This document shows, piece by piece, positions 43,497-51,480 of a stretch of 64,000 bases of DNA (the stretch's first letter is position 1; the number at the start of each line of letters is the position of its first letter). Source of the DNA: Ensifer sp. MPMI2T (GTDB lineage: Bacteria > Pseudomonadota > Alphaproteobacteria > Rhizobiales > Rhizobiaceae); NCBI RefSeq assembly GCF_004827385.1, contig NZ_SRXN01000011.1:1-64000 (forward strand), read 5' to 3'. A program made the translations under genes and the position numbers. The notes below the pieces were generated by a model. The model had not been told where the DNA came from and made no database searches. It saw only the letters and a list, made by a program, of their open reading frames with translations.

Positions 43497-44282
43497 GTGC
43501 ACGACCTCGCCCTTCACATCCTGCTCTTCCTCTTCGCCGCCGCCTTCGTTGCAGGATTCATCGATTCGATCGCCGGCGGCGGAGGAATGATCACCATTCC
43601 CGCCATGCTGATCGCCGGCATTCCACCGCTCGAAACGCTCGGTACCAACAAGCTGCAATCGCTTTTCGGCTCCGGTTCCGCAAGCCTCGCCTATGCGCGG
43701 CACGGCCATGTGAGCCTGAAGGAGCAATTGCCGATGGCGGTGATGGCGGCACTTGGTGCCATCTTGGGCGCCCTGCTCGCGACCGTCGTTCCCGCCGACG
43801 CGCTGAAGACCGTTCTGCCCTTCCTGCTCATCGCGATCGCTGTCTATTTCGGTTGCAAGCCCAACATCGGCGACGTCGAAAGGCATCACCGTATCTCGAA
43901 GCTCGCCTTCACCCTCAGCTTCGTGCCGCTCATCGGCTTTTATGACGGGGTCTTCGGTCCGGGGACCGGATCCTTCTTCATGCTCGGCTTCGTCACGCTC
44001 GGCGGCTTCGGCATCATCAAGGCGACCGCTCACACGAAGTTCCTGAATTTCGGCTCAAATCTCGGCGCCTTCCTCGTTTTCCTTGCCTATGGCGTGGTGC
44101 TCTGGAAGGTCGGCCTGGCGATGGGCGCCGGTCAGTTCCTCGGCGCGCAGGCCGGCTCGCGCTTCGCGATGGCGAAGGGCGCGAAGATCATCAAGCCGCT
44201 GCTCGTGGTGGTCTCGATCGCGTTGGCGATCCGGCTGTTGGGCGACCCGGCGCATCCCGTGAGGGTCTGGCTGGGGATGTGA
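43497..44282 (+). CDS. TSUP family (TauE/SafE) membrane permease
   Basis: 261 residues with about eight membrane helices. The family repeat is visible: AGFIDSIAGGGGMITIPAML near the start and GFYDGVFGPGTGSFFMLGFV in the second half. TSUP proteins export or import sulphur-containing or other organic anions. The start is a GTG at 43497 with only a weak ribosome site. Set within the cob region, but family members also occur away from it, so a role in cobalt or corrinoid handling is only a guess. Confidence 0.85.
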   Translation: MHDLALHILLFLFAAAFVAGFIDSIAGGGGMITIPAMLIAGIPPLETLGTNKLQSLFGSGSASLAYARHGHVSLKEQLPMAVMAALGAILGALLATVVPADALKTVLPFLLIAIAVYFGCKPNIGDVERHHRISKLAFTLSFVPLIGFYDGVFGPGTGSFFMLGFVTLGGFGIIKATAHTKFLNFGSNLGAFLVFLAYGVVLWKVGLAMGAGQFLGAQAGSRFAMAKGAKIIKPLLVVVSIALAIRLLGDPAHPVRVWLGM

Positions 44283-44427
44283 TGGTTCCGCGGCCGCGAT
44301 GAAACACCGCTAGCAGCAACGCGCCCGCGGCGATCAGGGCGACGCCGAGCCAGTTCAGCCGAGCCAGTTCATCAGCGCGCCGCGAACGCAGCCGAAATCA
44401 GAGCCGATAACCGCGGGCTTTGAACCG
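44283..44427 (-). pseudogene. Possible remnant of a DMT/EamA-type transporter 3' end
   Basis: On the minus strand the string NWLGVALIAAGALLLAVFH is readable between the TSUP and cobO genes, resembling the last helix of a drug/metabolite transporter. No start or upstream body is present, and a short tandem duplication (CCGAGCCAGTTCA twice) sits at its edge. Low certainty. Confidence 0.3.
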
Positions 44428-45072
44428 TCAGAATTCGACGCCCTTCTGTGCCTTGATGCCTGACCGGAAGGGATGTTTGACCAGTTCCATCTCGGTCACC
44501 AGATCCGCGATCTCGATCAGATCTTCCTTGGCGTTGCGACCGGTCAGCACAACGTGCGTCATGTGCGGCTTTTCCTCTTTCAGGAAGCGCACGACTTCGG
44601 CGATATCGATGTAGTCGTAGCGCAATGCGATGTTGATCTCGTCGAGCAGCACCATGGAGTTACGCTCGTCGCGGATCAATTCCTTGGCCTTTTCCCAAGC
44701 TTTCTCAGCCATAGCTACGTCGCGCGCGCGATCCTGCGTTTCCCAGGTGAAACCTTCACCGAGTGTGTAGAACTGGCAGAGGTTGCCGAAATGCTTCTCG
44801 ATCAGGTCGCGCTCGCCGGTCTGCATGGCGCCCTTGATGAACTGCACGACGGCGCAGGGCATGCCGTGGGCGATGTGGCGGAAGATCATGCCGAATCCGG
44901 CTGTCGACTTGCCCTTGCCCTTGCCCGTGTGGACGATGATCAGGCCTTTTTCGTCGGTCTTCGTCGCCATGATCTTTTCGCGGGCGGTCTTCTTCTTCGC
45001 CATCTTCATGGCGTGGCGGGCCTCGTCCTTTTCGGGCCCGGCTTCGCCGCTGTTTACCGTTTCGTCGCTCAT
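44428..45072 (-). CDS. cobO: Cob(I)yrinic acid a,c-diamide adenosyltransferase CobO
   Basis: 214 residues. The P-loop is VHTGKGKGKSTAGFG (about residues 48-62), and the conserved VLLDEINIALRYDYI is present. It transfers the 5'-deoxyadenosyl group of ATP to the cobalt of the corrin ring. GGAGA precedes the ATG at 45072, and it starts twelve bases after cobN. Confidence 0.95.
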   Translation of the reverse strand: MSDETVNSGEAGPEKDEARHAMKMAKKKTAREKIMATKTDEKGLIIVHTGKGKGKSTAGFGMIFRHIAHGMPCAVVQFIKGAMQTGERDLIEKHFGNLCQFYTLGEGFTWETQDRARDVAMAEKAWEKAKELIRDERNSMVLLDEINIALRYDYIDIAEVVRFLKEEKPHMTHVVLTGRNAKEDLIEIADLVTEMELVKHPFRSGIKAQKGVEF

Positions 45073-45084
45073 GGTGATCTCTCC

Positions 45085-48000
45085 CTATTCGTTTCCGGTA
45101 CGCAGCCGAGGGGCGGCCGCGTCACCGCACAGGCTGTTCAGTTCAAAACGCGCCGAGTTAGAGCGCGGGTCCCAGAGGCCGCGATCGATCGCCTCCAGGA
45201 AACGATCCGACATTTCGGCAAGCGCGGCCGGGTTCTTGTCGCGCAGGAAGTCAAGAACCTTCTCGTCGGCGATGAATGCGCGGTAGGCGGCCTCGAAATG
45301 ATGGTCGCGCACGGCGCCGGTGGTTGCGGCGAAGGCAAACATGTAGTCGACCGTCGCGGCGATCTCGAAGGCGCCCTTGTAGCCGTGACGCATGACGCCA
45401 TCGATCCATTTCGGGTTGACGACGCGGGCGCGCACGACTCGGCCAATCTCCTCTTCCAGCGAGCGGATCACCGGCTTTTCCGGACGCGAATGATCGTTGT
45501 GATAGATAGCGGGGCGTGCGCCACTCAAATGCTCCGCCGCAGCACTCATGCCGCCCTCGAACTGATAGTAATCGTCGCTGTCGAGCAGGTCGTGTTCGCG
45601 ATTGTCCTGATTCTGCACAACGGCCTCGATGGACCGCAGCCGTTCCTCGAAAGGTCCGCGCTCGGCCTTGCCGTCCTCGCCGGCGCCATAGGCATAGCCG
45701 CCCCAGGTGAGATAGGCATCGGCGAGATCGCCGCGCTTTTCCCAGCCCTTCTCGTCGATCAGTGCCTGCAGGCCAGCGCCATAGGCTCCGGGCTTGGCGC
45801 CGAAAACGCGATAGGAGGCGCGCCGCGCTGCTTCCTTCCGATCGACGCCCTTTTCCTCGAGCCGCCGCGTCTCGGCGCGCATGCGCGCGGCGATCATGTT
45901 GTCGGCGTCATCCTCTTCGAGCGCGCCGACAGCGCGGATCGCCTTGTCGAAGAGAGCAATCTGCTCCGGAAAGGCGTCGCGGAAGAAGCCGGAAATCCGG
46001 AGCGTGACATCGACGCGTGGACGACCGAGCACCGCCAGCGGCACGATCTCGTAGCCGGTCACACGGCGCGAGGCCATGTCCCAGGCCGGCTTGGCCCCGA
46101 TCAACGCCAGCGCCTGGGCGATATCGTCGCCGCCGGTGCGCATGTTGGAGGTTCCCCAGGCGGTGAGCCCGAAGGAGGACGGCCACTCGCCATGGTCCTG
46201 TAGAAAGCGACGGATGAGCAGTTCGGCCGATTTCTTGCCGAGCTCATAGGCCGCCGGCGTCGGTACGGCGCGGCTGTCGACGGAGTAGAAATTGCGGCCG
46301 GTCGGGAGCACGTCGGGCCGCCCACGCGTCGGCGCGCCGGACGGTCCGGGTGCCACGAAGCGGCCGTCGAGCCCGGTAAGCAGGCCTTTGATTTCCGCGT
46401 CGCCCGAACCTTCGATCGAGGGCTTCAGTCGTGTATCGATCTCGTCAAGGACAGCGCCGGTGGCCGGCCAGCGGGCCGGACAGGCGATCTCGCCGGAGAC
46501 CAGCTTCGCCGCGAGGAGTTCGATACGCTCGACGGTATCGCCGGCTGTGCGCCACGGTGCGTCCGAGAGAGAAGCGAGAGGCGCGGGCTTCGGGCCGGTC
46601 CACGGGGCGGACATGGCGCAGTCGAGGGGATCGAAAGGCTGGGACTGCGGAGGCGCACCACCCAGCCCCAGATCCGCCGCAATGGCCCGCTGCAAGCTCT
46701 GGTCACCGCCCTCGCCCAAGCCGCGCGGGACGCGGGCGAGCGCCACGGTGAGGTCGGTCAGCAGACGCCCTTCCGGCGCGACGCCGAAGATATGCAGCCC
46801 GTCGCGGATCTGCATCTCCTTCAAGTCGCAGAGATAGGCGTCGAGCTTTTCCAGCGCCTTGTCGTCGCTGTCGGCCTTTTCGATCCCAGCATCGTGATCG
46901 AGGCCAATGTCGCGGACGAGGTCGAGGATTTGTCGGCTCAAGAGCCTGAGCCGTCGCGGGTCGCCGCCGGCCGCCTCATAATATTCGTCGACCAGCGCCT
47001 CCAGGTCCTTGAGCGGACCATAGGACTCCGCCCGCGTCAAAGGCGGCGTCAGATGGTCGATGATGACGGCGCTGGTGCGGCGCTTGGCCTGCGTGCCCTC
47101 GCCCGGATCGTTGACGATGAAGGGGTAAAGATGCGGTGTCGGGCCGAAGACCGCCTCGGGATAACAATTCTCCGAAAGCGCCAGTGCCTTGCCGGGCAGC
47201 CATTCGAGGTTGCCGTGCTTACCCATGTGGATGATTGCGTCGGCTTTGAACACCAGGCGCAAGAAGGCATAGAAGGCGAGATAGCCGTGCGGCGGAACGA
47301 GGTCCGGTGCGTGATAGGTTTCCTTCGGATCAATGTTGTAGCCGCGCGCCGGCTGGATGCCGACAAGGACGTCACCGAAGCGGGCGAGCGGCAGCGCGAA
47401 GGCGCCGTCCAAGAAGAAGGGATCGGCTTCCGGTTCACCCCAGCGTGCCGTTACCTCGTCCTGAATCTGCTTCGGAAGAGAGGCGAGGAAATCCTCGTAT
47501 TGACCGAGCGAAATGACCTCGCGGATTTCGCGGTCGCGGTTGGCCGCATTGGTCGGACCTGCCATGAGGAAACGCATCAGCGCATCGCTATCGCCGGGAA
47601 GGTCGCCGACAGGATAGCCTTCCGCGGCCATCGCCTTCAGCACCTCGATGGTGCCCGCCGGCGTGTCGAGGCCGACTCCGTTGCCGAGGCGCCCGTCGCG
47701 GTTCGGATAATTGGCCATGACGAAGGCAACGCGGCGCGCCTCCGGCCCCGCCCGGCGCAGTCGCGCCCAGTTGGCGGCAAGTCGCGCGGCAAAGCGGACG
47801 CGATCGACAAGTGGTTCGTGCCCAACGATGTTGGCTTCAACCGCCGGATCGTAGACGGAGGCCGCCTTGAACGAGACGGCGCGGGAGAGGATGCGGCCGT
47901 CCACCTCGGGCAGCGCGACGTTCATGCCGAGATCACGCGCCATCAGCCCTTGCGGCGAAGCCTCCCAGGCGGCGCGCGAGGAGCCGGAAAAGATCACCTG

Positions 48001-49155
48001 CAGCACCGGCGCGCCGGTCGATTCAAGCACCGTCGGCTGACGGTCCGCACCAGGCGCGGAGACAGCAAAGCCGGTGGCGTTCATCACCACGTCCGGCGCG
48101 GCTTCGGCGAAGATTGCCTGTAGCGTGCCGATCGAGACCTGATCCTTGAGGCTCGAAACGAAAACCGGAAGCGCCCGCATTCCTTCAGCCGCAAGCGCCT
48201 CGATCAAGGCTTCGACGGGTTTCGTTTCGCCGCTTTGCACGAGGGCGCGGTAGAAGCAGATGGCGACGGTGGGTTCGGGGGCCGCGTCGGCATGGGGAAT
48301 ACCCCCCTCTGTCCTGCCGGACATCTCCCCCACAAGGGGGGAAATTGGTCCGTGGCTACCGCTCGTTTCCCCAACTCCATCGCTCGTTTCCCGAGATCGG
48401 CGACCAGTTTCGCCAGTCCCGCCACTCGTTACCGCAATTCCGTCGGAGATGGCGGATCTTTCGACAGCCTCCTCAGCTTCGACAGTCGTCGAGAGGCTAG
48501 CGGTCGCCGCCCTGTTCTCCCCCCTTGTGGGGGAGATGTCCGGCAGGACAGAGGGGGGTGTTCCCGGCAGACCCGCAATTGCGCGCCACCGGTGAACACC
48601 GATCACGCCCTCCCCCGGCCACCAGATGCCCGCCTTCAACAGCGGCCGCGCTGGCTGTGGCTTCTCGCCTCCGTCAATCAGCGCGTCGGCATAGTCGAGG
48701 AAGAGCCCGGCATTGTCAGCGCCGCCCTCGGTGAAATAGGCCCAGAGGCGCTCGCGGTCTTCCGCTGATACCGTGGAAAACGGATCGAGGCCCGGGTCCG
48801 GCTTGTCATCGCCCGGAAGCACCGCGATCTGGAACTTGCCCATCACCGCCGCCGCATGCAGCGCCTCCAGCACGTAGCGGAAATAGCTGGCGCCGCCGAG
48901 CGTGCGCACGACGATCAGCTTCGCATGCCGCGCCGTGCGCTCGACATAGGTGTCGACCGACATCGGATGCATCAGGTTCATCAGGCTGGCGATGCGCAGC
49001 GTTCTCGCCCCCGTCCGCCGCCGATAGGCCGCGGCAATCGAGGCAAGCTCGGTGTCGGCGGCCGACAGGAACAGGATGTCGGCCGGGCTTTGCCCGAGAT
49101 CGATTGCCTCGTTGCCGTCGGCGATCGTGCCTTTCTGGGCGAGAAGCAGATGCAT
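45085..49155 (-). CDS. cobN: Cobaltochelatase subunit CobN with an inserted repeat
   Basis: 1356 residues. CobN is the large subunit of the ATP-dependent cobaltochelatase that inserts cobalt into hydrogenobyrinic acid a,c-diamide; known members are, to my recollection, near 1275 residues. Family segments are visible: KADAIIHMGKHGNLEWLPGK, YPFIVNDPGEGTQAKRR, and LTAWGTSNMRTGGDDIAQAL. About residues 199-285 are foreign in character (TPPSVLPDISPTRGE ... SPLVGEMSGRTEGG), are Ser/Thr/Glu-rich, and correspond to a palindromic repeat with perfect 41-bp arms. The reading frame is open throughout, so the protein is probably functional. Confidence 0.96.
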   Translation of the reverse strand: MHLLLAQKGTIADGNEAIDLGQSPADILFLSAADTELASIAAAYRRRTGARTLRIASLMNLMHPMSVDTYVERTARHAKLIVVRTLGGASYFRYVLEALHAAAVMGKFQIAVLPGDDKPDPGLDPFSTVSAEDRERLWAYFTEGGADNAGLFLDYADALIDGGEKPQPARPLLKAGIWWPGEGVIGVHRWRAIAGLPGTPPSVLPDISPTRGENRAATASLSTTVEAEEAVERSAISDGIAVTSGGTGETGRRSRETSDGVGETSGSHGPISPLVGEMSGRTEGGIPHADAAPEPTVAICFYRALVQSGETKPVEALIEALAAEGMRALPVFVSSLKDQVSIGTLQAIFAEAAPDVVMNATGFAVSAPGADRQPTVLESTGAPVLQVIFSGSSRAAWEASPQGLMARDLGMNVALPEVDGRILSRAVSFKAASVYDPAVEANIVGHEPLVDRVRFAARLAANWARLRRAGPEARRVAFVMANYPNRDGRLGNGVGLDTPAGTIEVLKAMAAEGYPVGDLPGDSDALMRFLMAGPTNAANRDREIREVISLGQYEDFLASLPKQIQDEVTARWGEPEADPFFLDGAFALPLARFGDVLVGIQPARGYNIDPKETYHAPDLVPPHGYLAFYAFLRLVFKADAIIHMGKHGNLEWLPGKALALSENCYPEAVFGPTPHLYPFIVNDPGEGTQAKRRTSAVIIDHLTPPLTRAESYGPLKDLEALVDEYYEAAGGDPRRLRLLSRQILDLVRDIGLDHDAGIEKADSDDKALEKLDAYLCDLKEMQIRDGLHIFGVAPEGRLLTDLTVALARVPRGLGEGGDQSLQRAIAADLGLGGAPPQSQPFDPLDCAMSAPWTGPKPAPLASLSDAPWRTAGDTVERIELLAAKLVSGEIACPARWPATGAVLDEIDTRLKPSIEGSGDAEIKGLLTGLDGRFVAPGPSGAPTRGRPDVLPTGRNFYSVDSRAVPTPAAYELGKKSAELLIRRFLQDHGEWPSSFGLTAWGTSNMRTGGDDIAQALALIGAKPAWDMASRRVTGYEIVPLAVLGRPRVDVTLRISGFFRDAFPEQIALFDKAIRAVGALEEDDADNMIAARMRAETRRLEEKGVDRKEAARRASYRVFGAKPGAYGAGLQALIDEKGWEKRGDLADAYLTWGGYAYGAGEDGKAERGPFEERLRSIEAVVQNQDNREHDLLDSDDYYQFEGGMSAAAEHLSGARPAIYHNDHSRPEKPVIRSLEEEIGRVVRARVVNPKWIDGVMRHGYKGAFEIAATVDYMFAFAATTGAVRDHHFEAAYRAFIADEKVLDFLRDKNPAALAEMSDRFLEAIDRGLWDPRSNSARFELNSLCGDAAAPRLRTGNE
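48301..48559. repeat. Palindromic repeat inserted in frame in cobN
   Basis: Perfect 41-bp inverted arms at 48301-48341 and 48519-48559, separated by 177 bases, lie inside the cobN coding sequence. The arm core is CCTGCCGGACATCTCCCCC. Its outer 36 bases match the intergenic repeat at 31405-31440 at 33 positions. The encoded peptide is Ser/Thr/Gly/Glu-rich, with GETG and GETSG units. Confidence 0.92.
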
Positions 49156-49166
49156 TTTCTATCCGA

Positions 49167-50231
49167 TCACACCAGAGCCGAGATCGCGGCGCGTACGGCG
49201 GCCTCGTCCATGTCGTGGAGGCCGATGACGACAAGGCGCGTGCCGCGTGCTTCGCCGGCAGCCCAGGCCCGGTCGTAATATTGGTCGATGCGGCTGCCGA
49301 CCGCCTGGATCAGCAGGCGCATCGGCTTTCCGGGGACGTCGGCGAAGCCCTTGAGTCGCAGCACGTCGTGCTTCGCGATCACGCCCTTCAGCCGGTCGAT
49401 GAAGGCAGCGGGATCGCTGATCGCGCCGAGTTCGACGACAAAACTGTCGAATTCGTCGTGGTCGTGCGCTTCACCGTCTTCGTGCTCCATCTCGTGATGG
49501 GACTTGCGGTTGGCGATCTCCGCCTCGGTGCCGACGCCGAGGCCGAGCAGGATGGCGGCAGCCACCTCGCCGTTCTTCGCCTCGATCATCGTCGGCTTGC
49601 GGCTGATGCGGGACGCCACCTCGTCGCGCACCGACTTCAGGCCTGAGGCGTCGATCAGGTCGGTCTTGTTGAGAACGATGAGGTCAGCGGCGGTCAACTG
49701 GTCCTCGAAGAGCTCTTCGAGCGGGCTTTCATGGTCGAGATTGTCGTCGTTGATGCGGAGCGCATCGACCTTGTCGTGGTCGTCCGCAAAGCGGCCGGCG
49801 GCAACGGCTGCGCTGTCGACGACTGTCACGACGCCGTCGACCGTCACCTCGCTGCGGATGTCCGGCCAGTTGAAGGCGGCGACCAGCGGCTGCGGCAGGG
49901 CGAGCCCCGAAGTTTCGATGACGATGTGGTCGGGCCGGTTCTCGCGCTCGAGCAGCTTCGTCATGGTCGGGATGAAATCATCGGCGACCGTGCAGCAGAT
50001 GCAGCCGTTGGTCAGTTCGATGATGTCGTCCTCGGAGCAGGCCTCCGCGCCGCAGCCTTTCAGGACATCGCCGTCGACACCGAGATCGCCGAACTCGTTG
50101 ATGATCAGCGCGATGCGCTTACCGTCGGCATTCTGCAACAGATTGCGAATCATCGTCGTCTTGCCGGCGCCGAGGAACCCGGTGATGACAGTGGCCGGGA
50201 TCTTGCCCTGCTGGGCCTTTGCGAGTGTCAT
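49167..50231 (-). CDS. cobW: CobW, G3E family GTPase of cobalamin synthesis
   Basis: 354 residues. The P-loop is VITGFLGAGKTTMIRNLL, the metal-binding motif is NGCICCTVADDF and the GTPase guanine motif is VLNKTDLID. A His/Glu/Asp-rich loop (SHHEMEHEDGEAHDHDEF) can bind metal. CobW probably delivers cobalt to the CobNST chelatase. It lies directly upstream of cobN. Confidence 0.95.
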   Translation of the reverse strand: MTLAKAQQGKIPATVITGFLGAGKTTMIRNLLQNADGKRIALIINEFGDLGVDGDVLKGCGAEACSEDDIIELTNGCICCTVADDFIPTMTKLLERENRPDHIVIETSGLALPQPLVAAFNWPDIRSEVTVDGVVTVVDSAAVAAGRFADDHDKVDALRINDDNLDHESPLEELFEDQLTAADLIVLNKTDLIDASGLKSVRDEVASRISRKPTMIEAKNGEVAAAILLGLGVGTEAEIANRKSHHEMEHEDGEAHDHDEFDSFVVELGAISDPAAFIDRLKGVIAKHDVLRLKGFADVPGKPMRLLIQAVGSRIDQYYDRAWAAGEARGTRLVVIGLHDMDEAAVRAAISALV

Positions 50232-50234
50232 GGA

Positions 50235-50762
50235 TCAACCCTTCATTTTCAGCGGCAATCCGGCCGCGACAAAGTAAACTTCGGCGGATTTCTCCGCCAC
50301 GATCTTATGGAGGCGGCCGGCATGGTCGCGAAAATCGCGCGCCATCCGGTTTTCCGGAACGATGCCAAGGCCGACCTCATTGGAAACGAAGATGAGGCGC
50401 GCCCGCGCCTCGGGCAGGAAGGCGGCGAGCGAGGCGAATTCGGCCGCCAAGTCGCGCTCTTCCATCATCAGGTTGGTAACCCAGAGCGTCAGGCAATCGA
50501 CGAGGATCGCGCGTGCCGGATCGTCGATCCGGCGAAGCAGGGCGACGAGATCGAGAGGCTCCTCATGCGTCGTCCAGCCCTTGCCGCGCCGCGTATCCTG
50601 GTGGTGGCGGATGCGATCGCGCATTTCGTCGTCCCAGGCTCGCCCCGTGGCGACGTAGTGCATCGGCAGCCCGGAGGCTTCGATGAGCTTTTCCGCGAAA
50701 GAGGATTTGCCGGAACGCGCGCCGCCAAGGACGAGAATCGGCCCGGCACTGGAAATGGACAT
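50235..50762 (-). CDS. cobP: Bifunctional adenosylcobinamide kinase/guanylyltransferase
   Basis: 175 residues, the CobU/CobP fold. The P-loop is [18 protein letters not shown], and the guanylylation His lies in [18 protein letters not shown]. It phosphorylates adenosylcobinamide and transfers GMP to it for nucleotide-loop assembly. It starts the cobP-cobW-cobN-cobO run behind the riboswitch. Confidence 0.93.
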   Translation of the reverse strand: MSISSAGPILVLGGARSGKSSFAEKLIEASGLPMHYVATGRAWDDEMRDRIRHHQDTRRGKGWTTHEEPLDLVALLRRIDDPARAILVDCLTLWVTNLMMEERDLAAEFASLAAFLPEARARLIFVSNEVGLGIVPENRMARDFRDHAGRLHKIVAEKSAEVYFVAAGLPLKMKG

Positions 50763-50772
50763 GCGGCCGGCC

Positions 50773-50850
50773 TCAGTTCACTGACGGCTTCGACCGGAAA
50801 TGGACGGGCAACGCGCCTGTCGCGCGTTCAAAAGAGAATTCGTAAGCCAC
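50773..50850 (-). CDS. 25-residue candidate leader peptide before cobP
   Basis: A GTG-started frame of 25 codons ([15 protein letters not shown] onward) follows a perfect GGAGG with five-base spacing. It lies between the 3' end of the cobalamin riboswitch and cobP, ending ten bases before cobP. It could be a translated leader that couples riboswitch output to cobP translation. Not recognised as a known family. Confidence 0.4.
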   Translation of the reverse strand: MAYEFSFERATGALPVHFRSKPSVN

Positions 50851-50911
50851 GACAACCTCCGTGCTGGCATCGGGGATGGATCTCCCCTTCGGGCGGAATG
50901 CCCTGACGGAT

Positions 50912-51287
50912 GGCAGGTCTCCTGGCTCACGGCGTCACGACTTCGAGCAGCGCGCGTTCAAACGATCGCTGAACGCAAGCTGCCAGAAGCCGAACGGGTC
51001 CGCCTCGCCTTCCCGGCATATTCGGCATCATGAAAGGCGGACGATTCGTAGAAGAAGAGGCGTCCAGCCCGGCTGATCACGATGCCATGCCAGTGGCTTT
51101 TCCGGCCTGCCACGTGATTCTGCGGAACCGCCCCATGCGGTCCATCAGAAAGCGGCGACATGCCCGATGGCGAACCCTGACCGTTCTACAGTCGCGGGGT
51201 CGGCTGTGATAAGGGCGCCCGGTGTGGGTCCGCCCCGTCACATTCCCATTTACTCCCCCGCTCCGCTCCGGCGCGGGGGAACCATCC
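50912..51287 (-). ncRNA. Cobalamin (B12) riboswitch
   Basis: Read on the minus strand, conserved elements appear in the right order: GGTTCCCC at the 5' end, GGGAATGTGACGGG, CCCCGCGACTGT (around 51187-51200), GCCACTGGCATGGC (51084-51097), GCCGGGAAGGCGAGG (around 51003-51017) and GAGCCAGGAGACCTGCC at the 3' end (50912-50928). At about 376 nucleotides it is longer than the usual 200 or so; two peripheral stems are extended, one by GGCATCGTGA/TCATGATGCC. It lies before cobP-cobW-cobN-cobO and should repress them when cobalamin is plentiful. Confidence 0.93.
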
Positions 51288-51444
51288 ATTGACGTTAATT
51301 ATGAAGCGGCCCCGGCAAAGTCAATCGACGGCCTGCGACACATCGACCCCGAAACACGCCAGCAACCATAACGGACAAACGGAAGCATCGCGTGCGGTGC
51401 GTTTCGGCGGTGCCACCACGACGTTCGAACCAGTGAAGCGACTC

Positions 51445-51472
51445 GGGCGGAAACGCGTCGCACACTTTTCCG
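51445..51472. repeat. Palindromic-repeat fragment beside the cyclase gene
   Basis: GGGCGGAAACGCGTCGCACA followed by CTTTTCC resembles the element at 34748-34774 (GGGCGGAAAACCGCTTCACA, CTTTTCC). It ends nine bases before the cyclase stop codon. In the other copy the repeat runs into the acpXL stop. Confidence 0.5.
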
Positions 51473-51480
51473 GGAATCGC

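Noticed and set aside
44473..46203. 576-codon plus-strand frame opposite cobO and cobN
   Set aside because: Shadow of the cob genes; no start site or motif.
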